A stretch of DNA of 18,225 nucleotides from Kaftiobacterium sp035693805 (GTDB taxonomy: Bacteria > Sysuimicrobiota > Sysuimicrobiia > Sysuimicrobiales > Kaftiobacteriaceae): assembly GCA_035693805.1 (NCBI GenBank), contig DASSGA010000201.1:1-18225 (forward strand). The letters are read 5' to 3'. Below are positions 7,755 through 15,789 of the stretch, piece by piece. The position numbers and the translations under genes were made by a program. The notes beneath the pieces are model-generated. The model saw nothing but the letters and a program-made list of their open reading frames with translations, was not told where the DNA came from and did no database searches. Numbering within the stretch: position 1 is the first letter of the stretch; every line of letters begins with the position of its first letter.

Positions 7755-8006
7755 TTACTCGGCGGCGCGTTCGCCGGCGTGCGCCTCGATGTACTTCACC
7801 GCTTCACCGACGGTCACAATCTTCTCGGCGTCCTCATCGGGAATCTCCACGCCGAACTCTTCCTCCAGCGCCATGACCAGCTCGACGACGTCCAGGGAGT
7901 CGGCTCCGAGGTCGTCCGTGAACGAGGCCTCGGGTGTCACTTCTGCCTCCGCGACGCCCAACTGGTCGACAACGATACCCTTCACACGATCAAAGACGGA
8001 TGCCAT
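7755..8006 (-). CDS. acpP: Acyl carrier protein
   Basis: An 83-residue acidic protein with the phosphopantetheine attachment block LGADSLDVVELVMALEEEFG; Ser37 is the modified residue. It carries growing acyl chains between FabD, FabH, FabG and FabF encoded alongside, and supplies acyl-ACP to PlsX. ATG 8006 is preferred over an in-frame GTG at 8018 because a strong GGGAGG lies 4 nt upstream and the family normally begins at MASVFDRVK-type sequence. Confidence 0.97.
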   Translation of the reverse strand: MASVFDRVKGIVVDQLGVAEAEVTPEASFTDDLGADSLDVVELVMALEEEFGVEIPDEDAEKIVTVGEAVKYIEAHAGERAAE

Positions 8007-8010
8007 CGAG

Positions 8011-8016
8011 CCTCCC
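8011..8016 (-). promoter_or_regulatory. Strong ribosome-binding site of acpP
   Basis: GGGAGG on the minus strand, 4 nt before the ATG at 8006. It fixes the acpP start and fits the high translation ACP needs relative to its operon partners. Confidence 0.7.
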
Positions 8017-8033
8017 ACCCCTGGGTGTTTAGT

Positions 8034-8783
8034 TTACCGCATCACCAGGCCGCCGTCGACGTTCAGGACCTGGCCAGTGATATACGCGGCGTCGTCGGAC
8101 GCGAGGAACACAACGGCCGCAGCCACGTCCTCAGGTTTCCCCGCCCTTCCCAGCGGAACCTGCTCCACGTAACGCTTCACCACGTCCGGGGGCAACTGGA
8201 CGGTTATCCCCGCCTCGATGAATCCCGGCGCCACGGCGTTCACCGTGATGCCGCGACTGGCGACCTCGCGGGCCACGGCCCGCGTCAGCCCGATCAGCCC
8301 GGCTTTGGCCGCAGCATAGTTGGCCTGGCCCGCCGTGCCGATCTGCCCGGCGACAGAGGTGATGTTGATGATCCGTCCCGCGCGCTGCCGCAGGAACTCG
8401 CGCAGCACCGCCTTCGTGCAGAAGAACGCGCTGCTCAGGTTGGTATTGATGACCGCCTGCCAGTCCTCCTCCTTCATCCGGAGCACCAGCGTGTCGCGGG
8501 TGATGCCGGCGTTGTTCACGAGGATGTGGATGCCGCCGAAGGCCCGTTGCGCCCCTTCGACGAGCCGGACCGCCTGGTCGGGCTCATCGAGATCCGCCTG
8601 GACGGCCTCCGCGCGGCCGCCCGCGCTCCTGATGGCGTCGACTAGTGTCGCCGCGGCGTCAGCGCCGCGGCTGTAGTGCACGACGACGGACGCCCCCTCC
8701 GCCGCACAGGCCCTGGCGATGGCGCCCCCCAGGGCACCTGAGGCGCCCGTAACGGCGGCGACCCGACCGTCAAGCCGGCCCAT
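8034..8783 (-). CDS. fabG: 3-oxoacyl-ACP reductase
   Basis: A 249-residue short-chain dehydrogenase/reductase of normal FabG length. It shows the cofactor-binding TGASGALG (12-19), NNAG (90-93), catalytic Ser143 (ITSVAGQ), and Tyr156 with Lys160 (YAAAK). The C-terminal ITGQVLNVDGGLVM is typical of FabG. It reduces 3-oxoacyl-ACP with NADPH in the elongation cycle. ATG 8783 has GGAGG upstream and overlaps fabD by 14 nt. SDR enzymes are numerous, but the operon context makes FabG nearly certain. Confidence 0.96.
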   Translation of the reverse strand: MGRLDGRVAAVTGASGALGGAIARACAAEGASVVVHYSRGADAAATLVDAIRSAGGRAEAVQADLDEPDQAVRLVEGAQRAFGGIHILVNNAGITRDTLVLRMKEEDWQAVINTNLSSAFFCTKAVLREFLRQRAGRIINITSVAGQIGTAGQANYAAAKAGLIGLTRAVAREVASRGITVNAVAPGFIEAGITVQLPPDVVKRYVEQVPLGRAGKPEDVAAAVVFLASDDAAYITGQVLNVDGGLVMR

Positions 8784-9723
8784 GGGCCTCCGCCTGGACG
8801 CGCAGCTGGTCCAGGGTCTCGCCGAGCGTCGCCGGGTCCTCGACGCGCAACACCCGCGCGTGCGGCACGGTCTTGCGGATGAGACCGGACAGCGTGGAGC
8901 CCGGACCGATCTCCACGAAGGTTCGGACGCCCATGTCGCTCATCGCGCGGACCGACTCCTCCCATCGGACAGGACTCAACACCTGCGCGATGAGCAGCCG
9001 CTTGATCTCCTCCGGTGACCGGGTGGGCTGCGCCGTTACGTTGCTCACCACCGGTACCTCGGGTTCCCGGATGGACAGCTGCGCCAGCAATGGAGCCAGC
9101 CGCTCCGCGGCGGGCGACATCAGGCTGGTGTGGAACGGCGCACTCACCGGCAGCAGGACGGCCCGCTTCGCGCCCGCCGCCTTCGCCAGCGCGATGCCCT
9201 CCTGGACGGCGGCATGGTCACCCGCGATGACGATCTGGCCGGGGCTGTTGTAGTTCGCCGGCTCGAGCACACCCTTCGCCCCGGCCCGGGCACAGATGTC
9301 CGCCACGGCCCCAGGGCCAAGGCCCAGGATGGCCGCCATCGCCGTCCTGCGCCCCGATGACGCCTCCTGCATCAGCCGTCCGCGCTGGCGGACGAGCGGC
9401 AGGGCGTCTTCAAGCCGTATCGCAGCCGCGGCGACGAGCGCCGTGTATTCCCCCAGACTGAGTCCTGCGGTCACGTCGCAGCGCAGCCCACGGGTCCGAA
9501 GGATCGCCAAGGCTGCGATGCTCGTAGTCAGGATTGCAGGCTGAGTGACCTCCGTCTCTCTGAGCCGCTCGTCCGGCCCCTCCCAACACAGCGTCGAAAG
9601 AGACATGCCGAGGATCGCGTCGGCGCGCTCGAAGACCGTCCGGGCCTCCGGGTAGGCGCGGGCGAGCTCCGCCCCCATGCCGGCGTACTGCGCGCCCTGC
9701 CCCGGGAAGACGAACGCGATCAT
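8770..9723 (-). CDS. fabD: Malonyl-CoA:ACP transacylase
   Basis: A 317-residue acyltransferase. Visible residues are the FPGQGAQYAGMG N-terminus, nucleophile Ser89 in GLSLGEY, Arg114 (QRGRLMQ) for the malonyl carboxylate, and His198 (APFHTSLM). The residue two before the nucleophile Ser is Leu; E. coli has His there (GHSLG), and the Leu form is found in other bacteria. It loads malonyl onto ACP for FabH and FabF. The start ATG 9723 overlaps the fabH stop as ATGA. Confidence 0.97.
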   Translation of the reverse strand: MIAFVFPGQGAQYAGMGAELARAYPEARTVFERADAILGMSLSTLCWEGPDERLRETEVTQPAILTTSIAALAILRTRGLRCDVTAGLSLGEYTALVAAAAIRLEDALPLVRQRGRLMQEASSGRRTAMAAILGLGPGAVADICARAGAKGVLEPANYNSPGQIVIAGDHAAVQEGIALAKAAGAKRAVLLPVSAPFHTSLMSPAAERLAPLLAQLSIREPEVPVVSNVTAQPTRSPEEIKRLLIAQVLSPVRWEESVRAMSDMGVRTFVEIGPGSTLSGLIRKTVPHARVLRVEDPATLGETLDQLRVQAEAHGPA

Positions 9724-10706
9724 TTCGTCCAGCGCAGCGCGGTGGATCCCCAGGTCAGGCCGCCGCCGAAGGCGACGAGCACGGCGAGGTCGCCGCGGTG
9801 GATGTGCCCGGCGTGCACGGCCTCATACAGCGCGACCGGCACGGAGGCGGACGAGGTGTTGCCGTAGCGCTCCACGTTGATGAAGAATTTCTCGCGGGGC
9901 TGCCCCAGGCGCTCCGCCGCGGCGTCGATGATGCGGATGTTCGCCTGGTGGGGGATGAACCAGTCCACGTCCGCCAAAGTGAGCCCGGCGCGGCGCACGG
10001 CCTCCTCGATCGCGCGCGGGATGACGCGCACCGCGAACTTGTACACCTCGCGGCCGTTCATGTGCAGCGTGTGCTGCGCCCGCTCGACTGTCTCGTAGGA
10101 CGCGGGCAGGCGCGAGCCGCCGGCCGGCTGGCTGATCAGGTCGGCGCCCCCGCCGTCTGCGCCGAGGTAGAAGGAGAGGAACCCCTGCCCCGGCTCGCTC
10201 GGGCGGACCACGACCGCCCCGGCCGAATCGCCGAAGAGGACGCAGGTGGAGCGATCCTTCCAGTTCGTGATCTTGGACAGCGTCTCCGCGCCGACCACGA
10301 GCACGGTCTCGGCGAGCCCGCTGCTCACATAGCCATGGGCCACGGCCACGCCGTACACCCAGCTGCTGCACGCCGCGGACAGATCGAAGGCGCCGGCGCG
10401 TTTCGCCCCGAGGCGGTCCTGCAACACGCAGGCGGTTGCGGGGAAGAGCATGTCCGGTGTCGCGGTGCCGACGATGATGAGGTCCAGATCCTCAGCTCGC
10501 ACGCCCGCGTCCGCCATCGCCTCGCGGGCCGCCTCGAGGCCGAGGTCGGAACTGGCCTGGTCGTCTGCGGCGATGCGGCGCTCCCGGATGCCCGTGCGCG
10601 TGACGATCCACTCGTCCGTCGTATCGATGAGCCGTTCGAGCTCCGCGTTGGTCATCACCCGCTCGGGGACGTAGTGGCCAATGCCGGCGATGGTCGATCC
10701 TCTCAC
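9720..10706 (-). CDS. fabH: 3-oxoacyl-ACP synthase III
   Basis: A 328-residue initiating condensing enzyme. The triad Cys113 (SAACSSW), His253 (IPHQANIRI) and Asn283 (YGNTSSAS) is intact and the length is usual. It condenses acetyl-CoA or a branched acyl-CoA with malonyl-ACP to start fatty acids. The start is GTG 10706, with GGAGGAG 8 nt upstream, 20 nt after plsX. Primer preference (straight or branched) cannot be judged here. Confidence 0.97.
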   Translation of the reverse strand: MRGSTIAGIGHYVPERVMTNAELERLIDTTDEWIVTRTGIRERRIAADDQASSDLGLEAAREAMADAGVRAEDLDLIIVGTATPDMLFPATACVLQDRLGAKRAGAFDLSAACSSWVYGVAVAHGYVSSGLAETVLVVGAETLSKITNWKDRSTCVLFGDSAGAVVVRPSEPGQGFLSFYLGADGGGADLISQPAGGSRLPASYETVERAQHTLHMNGREVYKFAVRVIPRAIEEAVRRAGLTLADVDWFIPHQANIRIIDAAAERLGQPREKFFINVERYGNTSSASVPVALYEAVHAGHIHRGDLAVLVAFGGGLTWGSTALRWTK

Positions 10707-10726
10707 TGGATGGGCTCCTCCGCTGT

Positions 10727-11740
10727 TCAGGGCTCCGCGGCCACGCCGAGCTGCGGCATCCGCGTGCGCAGCTCCTCGACGAATCCATGGGCCGCGGCCT
10801 CGACCGCGACGCGGATGGCGTTGCGGATGGCGCGCGCGTTGCTGCTCCCGTGCCCGACCACGACGACGCCGTCGATGCCCAGCAGCGGCGCGCCGCCGTA
10901 CTCCCGGTAGTCGATGCGGCGATACATCCGCCGCACCCGGCCGGCCAGCGGGGCGACATACAGCATGAGGAGCTTCCCCCGCGGGCCGCGTAGTTCGTTC
11001 TTCACGATGTCGCGGATGGCCAGGACCAGGCCCTGCCCGAACTTCAGGGTGACGTTGCCGACGAACCCGTCGCAGACGATGACGTCGGCGACGCCGTTGA
11101 AGACGTCGCGCGCCTCCACGTTACCCACGAAGTTCAGGCTGGACTGGCGGAGGAGCTCGGTGGCGGCGTTGGTCAGGTCAGAGCCCTTGCCTTCTTCCAC
11201 GCCGATGTTGAGGACGCCGACCCGTGGAGAGGGCATGCCCAGGACGGCGCTGGCGTATACCGACCCCATCAGGGCGAACTGCAGCAAGTGGTGGGGCTTG
11301 CAGTCGACGTTAGCGCCGACGTCGAGGAAGATCGCCGGCCGGTCGGTCTTCGTGGGGAGCACAACGGCGAGCGCGGGCCGGTCCACGCCGGGGATGCGGC
11401 CCAGCCCGAGCAGGGCGGCGCCCATCGCGGCGCCGGTATGCCCCGCGGTCATCACCGCGTCGACGCGGTGGTCGCGGAGCAGTTCCACGGCCACGACGAT
11501 GCTCGCCCGCTTCTTCCGGCGCAGTGCCATGGCCGGCAATTCGTGCATCTCGATGACCTCGGGCGCGTCGACGATCTCGAGCGGAGGGGCGTCGCGGTGC
11601 CGTGCCAGCTCCTGGCGGACGCGGGCCTCCGGCCCGACCAGCACGATCTCGGCCCCGAAGTCACGCGCGGCGGCCACCGCTCCCGTGACGACGACCTCGG
11701 GGGCGTGGTCCCCACCCATCGCGTCGACCGCGATCCGCAT
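10727..11740 (-). CDS. plsX: Phosphate acyltransferase PlsX
   Basis: A 337-residue protein with PlsX hallmarks: the N-terminal MRIAVDAMGGDHAP, then MTAGHTGA, EEGKGSDLTNAA and VCDGFVGNV. It makes acyl-phosphate from acyl-ACP for PlsY, linking fatty acid synthesis to phospholipid synthesis at the membrane surface. I chose ATG 11740 because the family begins at exactly this motif. The 38 residues of the open frame upstream overlap rpmF and look non-coding. The ribosome-binding site is weak, so coupling to rpmF is likely. Confidence 0.96.
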   Translation of the reverse strand: MRIAVDAMGGDHAPEVVVTGAVAAARDFGAEIVLVGPEARVRQELARHRDAPPLEIVDAPEVIEMHELPAMALRRKKRASIVVAVELLRDHRVDAVMTAGHTGAAMGAALLGLGRIPGVDRPALAVVLPTKTDRPAIFLDVGANVDCKPHHLLQFALMGSVYASAVLGMPSPRVGVLNIGVEEGKGSDLTNAATELLRQSSLNFVGNVEARDVFNGVADVIVCDGFVGNVTLKFGQGLVLAIRDIVKNELRGPRGKLLMLYVAPLAGRVRRMYRRIDYREYGGAPLLGIDGVVVVGHGSSNARAIRNAIRVAVEAAAHGFVEELRTRMPQLGVAAEP

Positions 11741-11751
11741 CCTGAGTGCCG

Positions 11752-11940
11752 CTAGCCTTCCGGCTCTTCCTTCTTGACCACTTCGCGCCCACCGTAATAC
11801 CCGCAGTTCGCGCACACGCGGTGCGGCCGCATCGGCTGGTGGCACTGGGGGCACTCCACCAGCGTCACCGGATGCGCCTTCCAGTGCGTCCGGCGTGTTC
11901 TGCCGCTCATGCGGGACCGCCGGTGTTTCTGAATGCCCAT
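11752..11940 (-). CDS. rpmF: 50S ribosomal protein L32
   Basis: A 62-residue basic protein of L32 type: N-terminal MGIQKHRRSRMSGRTRRTHW, then a zinc-binding set of Cys30, Cys33, Cys43 and Cys46 (CPQC, CANC). The full Cys set is the zinc-containing form of L32. An excellent GAGGAGG (11952-11946) lies 5 nt before ATG 11940, and this short start is clearly preferred over a longer frame beginning near 12096. The pair DUF177-rpmF is widely conserved. Confidence 0.97.
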   Translation of the reverse strand: MGIQKHRRSRMSGRTRRTHWKAHPVTLVECPQCHQPMRPHRVCANCGYYGGREVVKKEEPEG

Positions 11941-11941
11941 G

Positions 11942-12430
11942 CTATCCTCCTCTAACGTCGCCTTGCAATGACGCTTCGTGCTCGCAGCGGTGTTCGTTCC
12001 AGTTCGCCCCGCACACCGGACACAATCCGCGACAGTCCGGGCGGTGGAGCGGCGCCATCGGAACCGCGATCTGCAGATGCTGACGGACGACTTCACTCAC
12101 GTCGAGCCGGTGGTCCGGACCGACCCATTGGACGAAGTCCTGGGGTCCCAGCTCGCCGCCATAAGGCTGCGGCCCGGACCCCAGGGCAAACTCCTCATCC
12201 AGATCCACGGAGAGGGTACCGGTGAAGTTCAGCAGGCAGCGGCTGCACACCAGGTCCGCCTGGGCTTCGATGCGTCCCCGCAGACGGACCCCCTGCCCCG
12301 TCCGATCGATCCGAACCTCACCGTGCGCCTGGGCCTCCGTAGGCTGCCCGTCACTGTGTAGCGTCAGGTGCTCCTCAAACGGCGCCCGCAGGGTCTCCCC
12401 CGGGGCCAGATCACGGACGTCCACCCGCAC
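11942..12430 (-). CDS. yceD: DUF177/YceD family protein, likely rRNA-related
   Basis: A 162-residue protein, first gene of the long operon. It has a pair Cys62/Cys65 (CSRC) and a C-terminal cluster Cys133, Cys137, Cys140 and Cys149 (CRGLCPVCGANWNEHRC), typical of the DUF177 family found upstream of rpmF in most bacteria. The family is implicated in 23S rRNA or large-subunit metabolism; the exact activity is not settled. The start GTG 12430 has AGGTGA upstream. Its stop lies one base before the rpmF start. Confidence 0.92.
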   Translation of the reverse strand: MRVDVRDLAPGETLRAPFEEHLTLHSDGQPTEAQAHGEVRIDRTGQGVRLRGRIEAQADLVCSRCLLNFTGTLSVDLDEEFALGSGPQPYGGELGPQDFVQWVGPDHRLDVSEVVRQHLQIAVPMAPLHRPDCRGLCPVCGANWNEHRCEHEASLQGDVRGG

Positions 12431-12436
12431 GGCCTG

Positions 12437-12555
12437 TCACCTGCCGGAGCCAGACTGCTCATTATAGGCCGAGGCGGGAATGTCTTTCAACAACTCGCGC
12501 CCGCGGCGGATGGCCTCGGGGATGCGCGCGACGCTCCCAGGATCGACTCGGACAT
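12437..12555 (-). pseudogene. Possible small frameshifted or decayed reading frame after coaD
   Basis: After the coaD stop, the same frame stays open for 40 codons to a TGA at 12439-12437. It reads as a plausible peptide with a helical core (PEAIRRGRELLKDIPAS) and GC-rich third positions like a real gene here. It has no ATG or GTG start. An ATG at 12555-12553 lies in another frame and begins MSES. A single-base deletion shortly after it would join the two into one protein of about 38 residues. The stretch also holds the operon promoter, so it may be non-coding. No ribosome-binding site is seen. Weak call. Confidence 0.2.
12461..12490 (-). promoter_or_regulatory. Strong sigma70-type promoter of the DUF177-rpmF-plsX-fab-rnc operon
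   Basis: On the minus strand TTGAAA (12490-12485) and a perfect TATAAT (12466-12461) are 18 nt apart. Transcription would start near 12454, giving a leader of about 24 nt before GTG 12430 that keeps the ribosome-binding site. It is the clearest promoter in the window, and no similar one is visible between here and 2632. No obvious palindromic operator lies on or beside it. Confidence 0.8.
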
Positions 12556-12559
12556 GGGC

Positions 12560-13042
12560 TCAGACGCGGCGGAACTTGGCGCGCAGCCGCTCTTCAACGC
12601 CCTCGGGCACGAGCCCGGTCACCGCTCCGCCCAGGCGCCCCACCTCGCGGATCAGGGTGGAGCTCAGGAAGTAGAACGGGGGAGCGGTCATGAAGAACAC
12701 GGTGTCCAGCTCGGGCGCGAGCCGCGCGTTCATCGAGGCCTGCTTCAGCTCATACTCGAAGTCGACCACGGCGCGCAGCCCCTTCACCAGCACCCCGGCG
12801 CCCCGCGCCCGGGCGTAGTCCACCGTCAGGCCATCGAACGCGTCCACCTCGACGTTGCGCAGGTGCGCCACCGCCGCGCGCAGCATCTCGATCCGCTCGG
12901 CCGGCGTGAACAGCCCCTCCTTTTCCGAGTTGCGGGCCACCGCCACGATGACCCGGTCGAAGACCCGGGCGGCGCGGGCGATCAGGTCGAGATGACCGAG
13001 ATGCACCGGGTCGAAGCTCCCGGGGTAGACCCCCACGGTCAT
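12560..13042 (-). CDS. coaD: Phosphopantetheine adenylyltransferase
   Basis: A 160-residue nucleotidyltransferase of standard CoaD length. The N-terminal GVYPGSFDPVHLGH carries the HxGH motif (His14, His17), and SSTLIREV near the C-terminus is the second conserved motif. It makes dephospho-CoA from phosphopantetheine and ATP, the penultimate CoA step, which also feeds the ACP prosthetic group. ATG 13042 has GGAGGAGAG 7 nt upstream and overlaps the rsmD stop as ATGA. No hairpin terminator is seen after its stop. Confidence 0.97.
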   Translation of the reverse strand: MTVGVYPGSFDPVHLGHLDLIARAARVFDRVIVAVARNSEKEGLFTPAERIEMLRAAVAHLRNVEVDAFDGLTVDYARARGAGVLVKGLRAVVDFEYELKQASMNARLAPELDTVFFMTAPPFYFLSSTLIREVGRLGGAVTGLVPEGVEERLRAKFRRV

Positions 13043-13578
13043 GCCGGCTCTCCTCCATCCTCGGTGTAAGACCACAGCACCGTTTCGCCGTACCGCGCTT
13101 CCCGTACCTGAACGAACCCCGCCTCCAACGGCGCCTGGTCGCGCCAGTGCCCCTCGGCGACGATCAGGCCATCGAGGGCGACGATCTTCGCGTCCCGGAT
13201 CGCGCGCAGGGTCTTTGGGATCCAGCCTTCTCCGTACGGCGGGTCCATCAGGATGAGGTCGAACCGCTCACCGCGGCGCCCCAGCTCCCTCACCGCGGCG
13301 AGCGCATCCTTCCGCCACACCTCCGCGCGGTCCGCCCATCCTTCCTTGGCCAGGTCCCGGCGGATGACCTCCACCAGATGCTGGTCGCGCTCCACGAAGA
13401 CCACCGAGCGGGCGCCGCGCGCCAGCATCCCCAGCCCCAACCCTCCCGTCCCCGCGAAGAGATCCAGGACGCGGCTGCCGGCGAGATGCGGCGCCAGGCT
13501 GTTCATCATCGCGTCACGTACGCGGCCGGACGTGGGGCGAACCCCCCGGCGGCCGCGCGGCCACGCCCGCCGACTCAT
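13039..13578 (-). CDS. rsmD: 16S rRNA (guanine-966-N2)-methyltransferase RsmD
   Basis: A 179-residue SAM-dependent methyltransferase with the AdoMet-binding block DLFAGTGGLGLG (39-50) and catalytic MDPPY (111-115), together with RPTSGRVRDA near the N-terminus, as in RsmD. It methylates 16S rRNA guanine 966 (E. coli numbering). Typical members begin with a short MRxIxG strand before the basic RGR segment. Here the frame is closed by a stop 6 nt before the ATG, so this strand is absent. The start lies 1 nt after the recG stop, suggesting coupled translation. The neighbours recG and coaD are typical. Confidence 0.93.
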   Translation of the reverse strand: MSRRAWPRGRRGVRPTSGRVRDAMMNSLAPHLAGSRVLDLFAGTGGLGLGMLARGARSVVFVERDQHLVEVIRRDLAKEGWADRAEVWRKDALAAVRELGRRGERFDLILMDPPYGEGWIPKTLRAIRDAKIVALDGLIVAEGHWRDQAPLEAGFVQVREARYGETVLWSYTEDGGEPA

Positions 13579-13579
13579 C

Positions 13580-15697
13580 TCAGCTCATGGAGAGCGCGTC
13601 CAGACGCCCCCCGAACCTCGCCAGCACCTCCGCGTGGACCGCGGCCACGTCGGGATCCCGCAGTGCCGGGTCGCGCGCCAGGAGGCGGATGGCCTCCTCG
13701 CGCGAGCGCTCCAGCAGCGGGAGGTCATCCACCAGGTTCGCCACGCGCAGCTCGGGCAGCCCGTGCTGGCGGGTGCCGAGCAGCTCGCCCGGCCCGCGCA
13801 GTTCGAGGTCCCGCTGCGCGATGACGAACCCGTCCCGCGAGGCCGCCATCGCCTCCATCCGCCGTCGCGACTCCTCCGTGCCCATGCCGGCGAGCAGGAC
13901 GCAGTACGAGTGCTCGGCGCCGCGCCCGATGCGCCCGCGCAGTTGATGGAGCTGGGCGAGGCCGAAACGGTCGGCGTCCTCGATGACCATGATCGTCGCC
14001 TCGGGCACGTCGATGCCGACCTCGATCACCGACGTCGCCACGAGCACCTTGACCTCGCCGGCCCGGAACGCGCGCATCACGTCGTCTTTCGCATCAGGCC
14101 GCATCCGCCCGTGCAGCAGCCCGACCGCGAGGCCGGGAAACACCTCCTCCTGCAACCGCTCCGCAAGACGCACCGCGGCCTCGACCTGCAGCTTCTCCGA
14201 CTCCTCGACCAGCGGGCAGACGACGTAGGCCCGGGCCCCCTGCTCGACCCTGTCCCGCACCCACGCGTATACCTCGGGCCGCTTCTCAGGACCGCGCACG
14301 TACGTCCTGATCGCCCCCCGCCCCGGCGGCAACTCGTCGAGGACCGAGAGATCCAGATCACCGTAGACGGTCATCGTCAGGGTGCGCGGGATCGGCGTCG
14401 CGGTCATCACCAGGACATCGGGGTGGAAGCCTTTCCGGCGCAGCGTGGCCCGCTGCATCACGCCGAACTTGTGCTGTTCGTCGACAACGATCAACCCCAG
14501 GTGCGGGATCGTCACGCCGGCCTCGAGCAGCGCGTGCGTGCCGACGGCGATGTCGATCTCCCCCCGGGCCAGACGCGCGCGGACGTCCTCACGCTCGCGC
14601 CTGCGCCCGCCGCCGCTGAGGAGCGCGATCCGTACCCCGAGCGGCTCGAGCAGCTGCCGGAAGGTGGCCAGGTGCTGCTCGGCGAGGATCTCGGTCGGCG
14701 CCATCAAGGCGCCCTGGTGCCCGCCGCGCACGGCGAGGTACAGGGCGGCCGCGGCGACCACGGTCTTCCCCGAGCCCACGTCGCCCTGCAGCAGCCGGTT
14801 CATCGGCGCAGAACGGCGCAGGTCGCGCACGATCTCCGCGATAACGCGCTCCTGGGCTGCGGTCAGCGGGAACGGCAGGCGCACGATGAACTCGCGGACC
14901 ACCTCATCCCCGGCGCGGTAGCGATAGCCTTTGTCGACCCCGGCGAGGCCCTGGCGGCGGATGAGCACGCCCAGCTGCAGGACGAACAGCTCGTCGAAGG
15001 CCAGCCGGCTCCGCGCGGATTCGGCTTCCTCGAGGGTCGAAGGGAAGTGCATCGACCGCAGGGCCGCGCCCCGCTCGGGAAGGCCGTAGCGCCGGACGAT
15101 GTCGGCGGGCAGGATCTCGGGCACCTCCGCGGCGTGCGATCCCAGTGCCTGATGGATGATCGTGCGCAGCACGCGCGGGCTGAGACCTTCCGTGGCAGGA
15201 TGGACGGGTACGATCCGCTGGGTGTGCAGCGTATCCTCCTCGCCGCCGGTGAGGACCTCGAACTCTTCGACGGTCATCACGAGCGACGCGAACCGCTCGA
15301 CCTTTCCGTACACGATGAGCCGCGCGCCCCGCGTGATGAGGCGCCGGAGGTACCGCTGCCCGAACCACGTGCACTGGAGCACGCCGCTGTCGTCCGCGAT
15401 CGCGGCCTGGAACTGGTAGGTGCCGTAGCGCTTCTCGCTGATCGCGACGACCGTACCCTGCGTCGAGGTCTTCTGGCCGGGGATCAGCTGGCCGATCGTG
15501 GCGAGCCGGCGGCGGTCCTCGTACCGGTGCGGGCGGTGATACAGCAGGTCTTCAACGGACTCGATGCCGAGGCGCGCAAGGTACCCGGCCCGGGTGGGGC
15601 CCACCCCCTTCACGTACTGGACGGGCGCGAGCAGCGGGGAACCGCGGGAGCGAGACGGCCGGAGGACGGATGCGGAGAGGCGGCGGGTCGTGGCCAT
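13580..15697 (-). CDS. recG: ATP-dependent DNA helicase RecG
   Basis: A 705-residue helicase, close to the 693 aa of E. coli RecG. An N-terminal wedge/OB-fold region covers about 25-250 (VKGVGPTRAGYLARLGI, then the OB strand segment at about 75-150). The helicase motifs follow: Walker A GDVGSGKT (305-312), DEQH with KFG (406-411), TATPIPRT (432-439), and the C-terminal LVATSVIEVGIDVPEATIM and QLRGRIGRG motif VI. It remodels stalled forks and branched DNA. ATG 15697 has AGGGA upstream. A divergent rpmB shares the 92-nt upstream region. Confidence 0.97.
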   Translation of the reverse strand: MATTRRLSASVLRPSRSRGSPLLAPVQYVKGVGPTRAGYLARLGIESVEDLLYHRPHRYEDRRRLATIGQLIPGQKTSTQGTVVAISEKRYGTYQFQAAIADDSGVLQCTWFGQRYLRRLITRGARLIVYGKVERFASLVMTVEEFEVLTGGEEDTLHTQRIVPVHPATEGLSPRVLRTIIHQALGSHAAEVPEILPADIVRRYGLPERGAALRSMHFPSTLEEAESARSRLAFDELFVLQLGVLIRRQGLAGVDKGYRYRAGDEVVREFIVRLPFPLTAAQERVIAEIVRDLRRSAPMNRLLQGDVGSGKTVVAAAALYLAVRGGHQGALMAPTEILAEQHLATFRQLLEPLGVRIALLSGGGRRREREDVRARLARGEIDIAVGTHALLEAGVTIPHLGLIVVDEQHKFGVMQRATLRRKGFHPDVLVMTATPIPRTLTMTVYGDLDLSVLDELPPGRGAIRTYVRGPEKRPEVYAWVRDRVEQGARAYVVCPLVEESEKLQVEAAVRLAERLQEEVFPGLAVGLLHGRMRPDAKDDVMRAFRAGEVKVLVATSVIEVGIDVPEATIMVIEDADRFGLAQLHQLRGRIGRGAEHSYCVLLAGMGTEESRRRMEAMAASRDGFVIAQRDLELRGPGELLGTRQHGLPELRVANLVDDLPLLERSREEAIRLLARDPALRDPDVAAVHAEVLARFGGRLDALSMS

Positions 15698-15727
15698 CCG
15701 CGTCCCTGTTCTACGGGCCCGCAGGCT

Positions 15728-15756
15728 TTCCTTGCCTTGCCCGCGTGTGCTAGAAT
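15728..15756 (+). promoter_or_regulatory. Probable promoter of rpmB
   Basis: A good -10 hexamer TAGAAT (15751-15756) is preceded, 17 nt upstream, by a weak -35 TTCCTT (15728-15733). Transcription would start near 15763 and keep the GAGGAG ribosome-binding site (15777-15782) before ATG 15790. Confidence 0.5.
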
Positions 15757-15789
15757 CACGGGGTGTCGTAAGAGCAGAGGAGCCGGGCC

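Noticed and set aside
6452..7876. A 474-codon plus-strand open frame opposite fabF and acpP
   Set aside because: It is a shadow of two certain genes on the other strand; it has no domain and its ends do not respect gene borders.
11752..12096. A longer 114-residue form of L32
   Set aside because: The extra 52 residues overlap the DUF177 gene and look non-coding; the perfect GAGGAGG before ATG 11940 and the family's usual length decide for the short form.
15708..15713. TAGAAC as a -10 box for recG
   Set aside because: No -35 element is at the proper distance, and the start point would fall on the ATG. The recG promoter remains unidentified.
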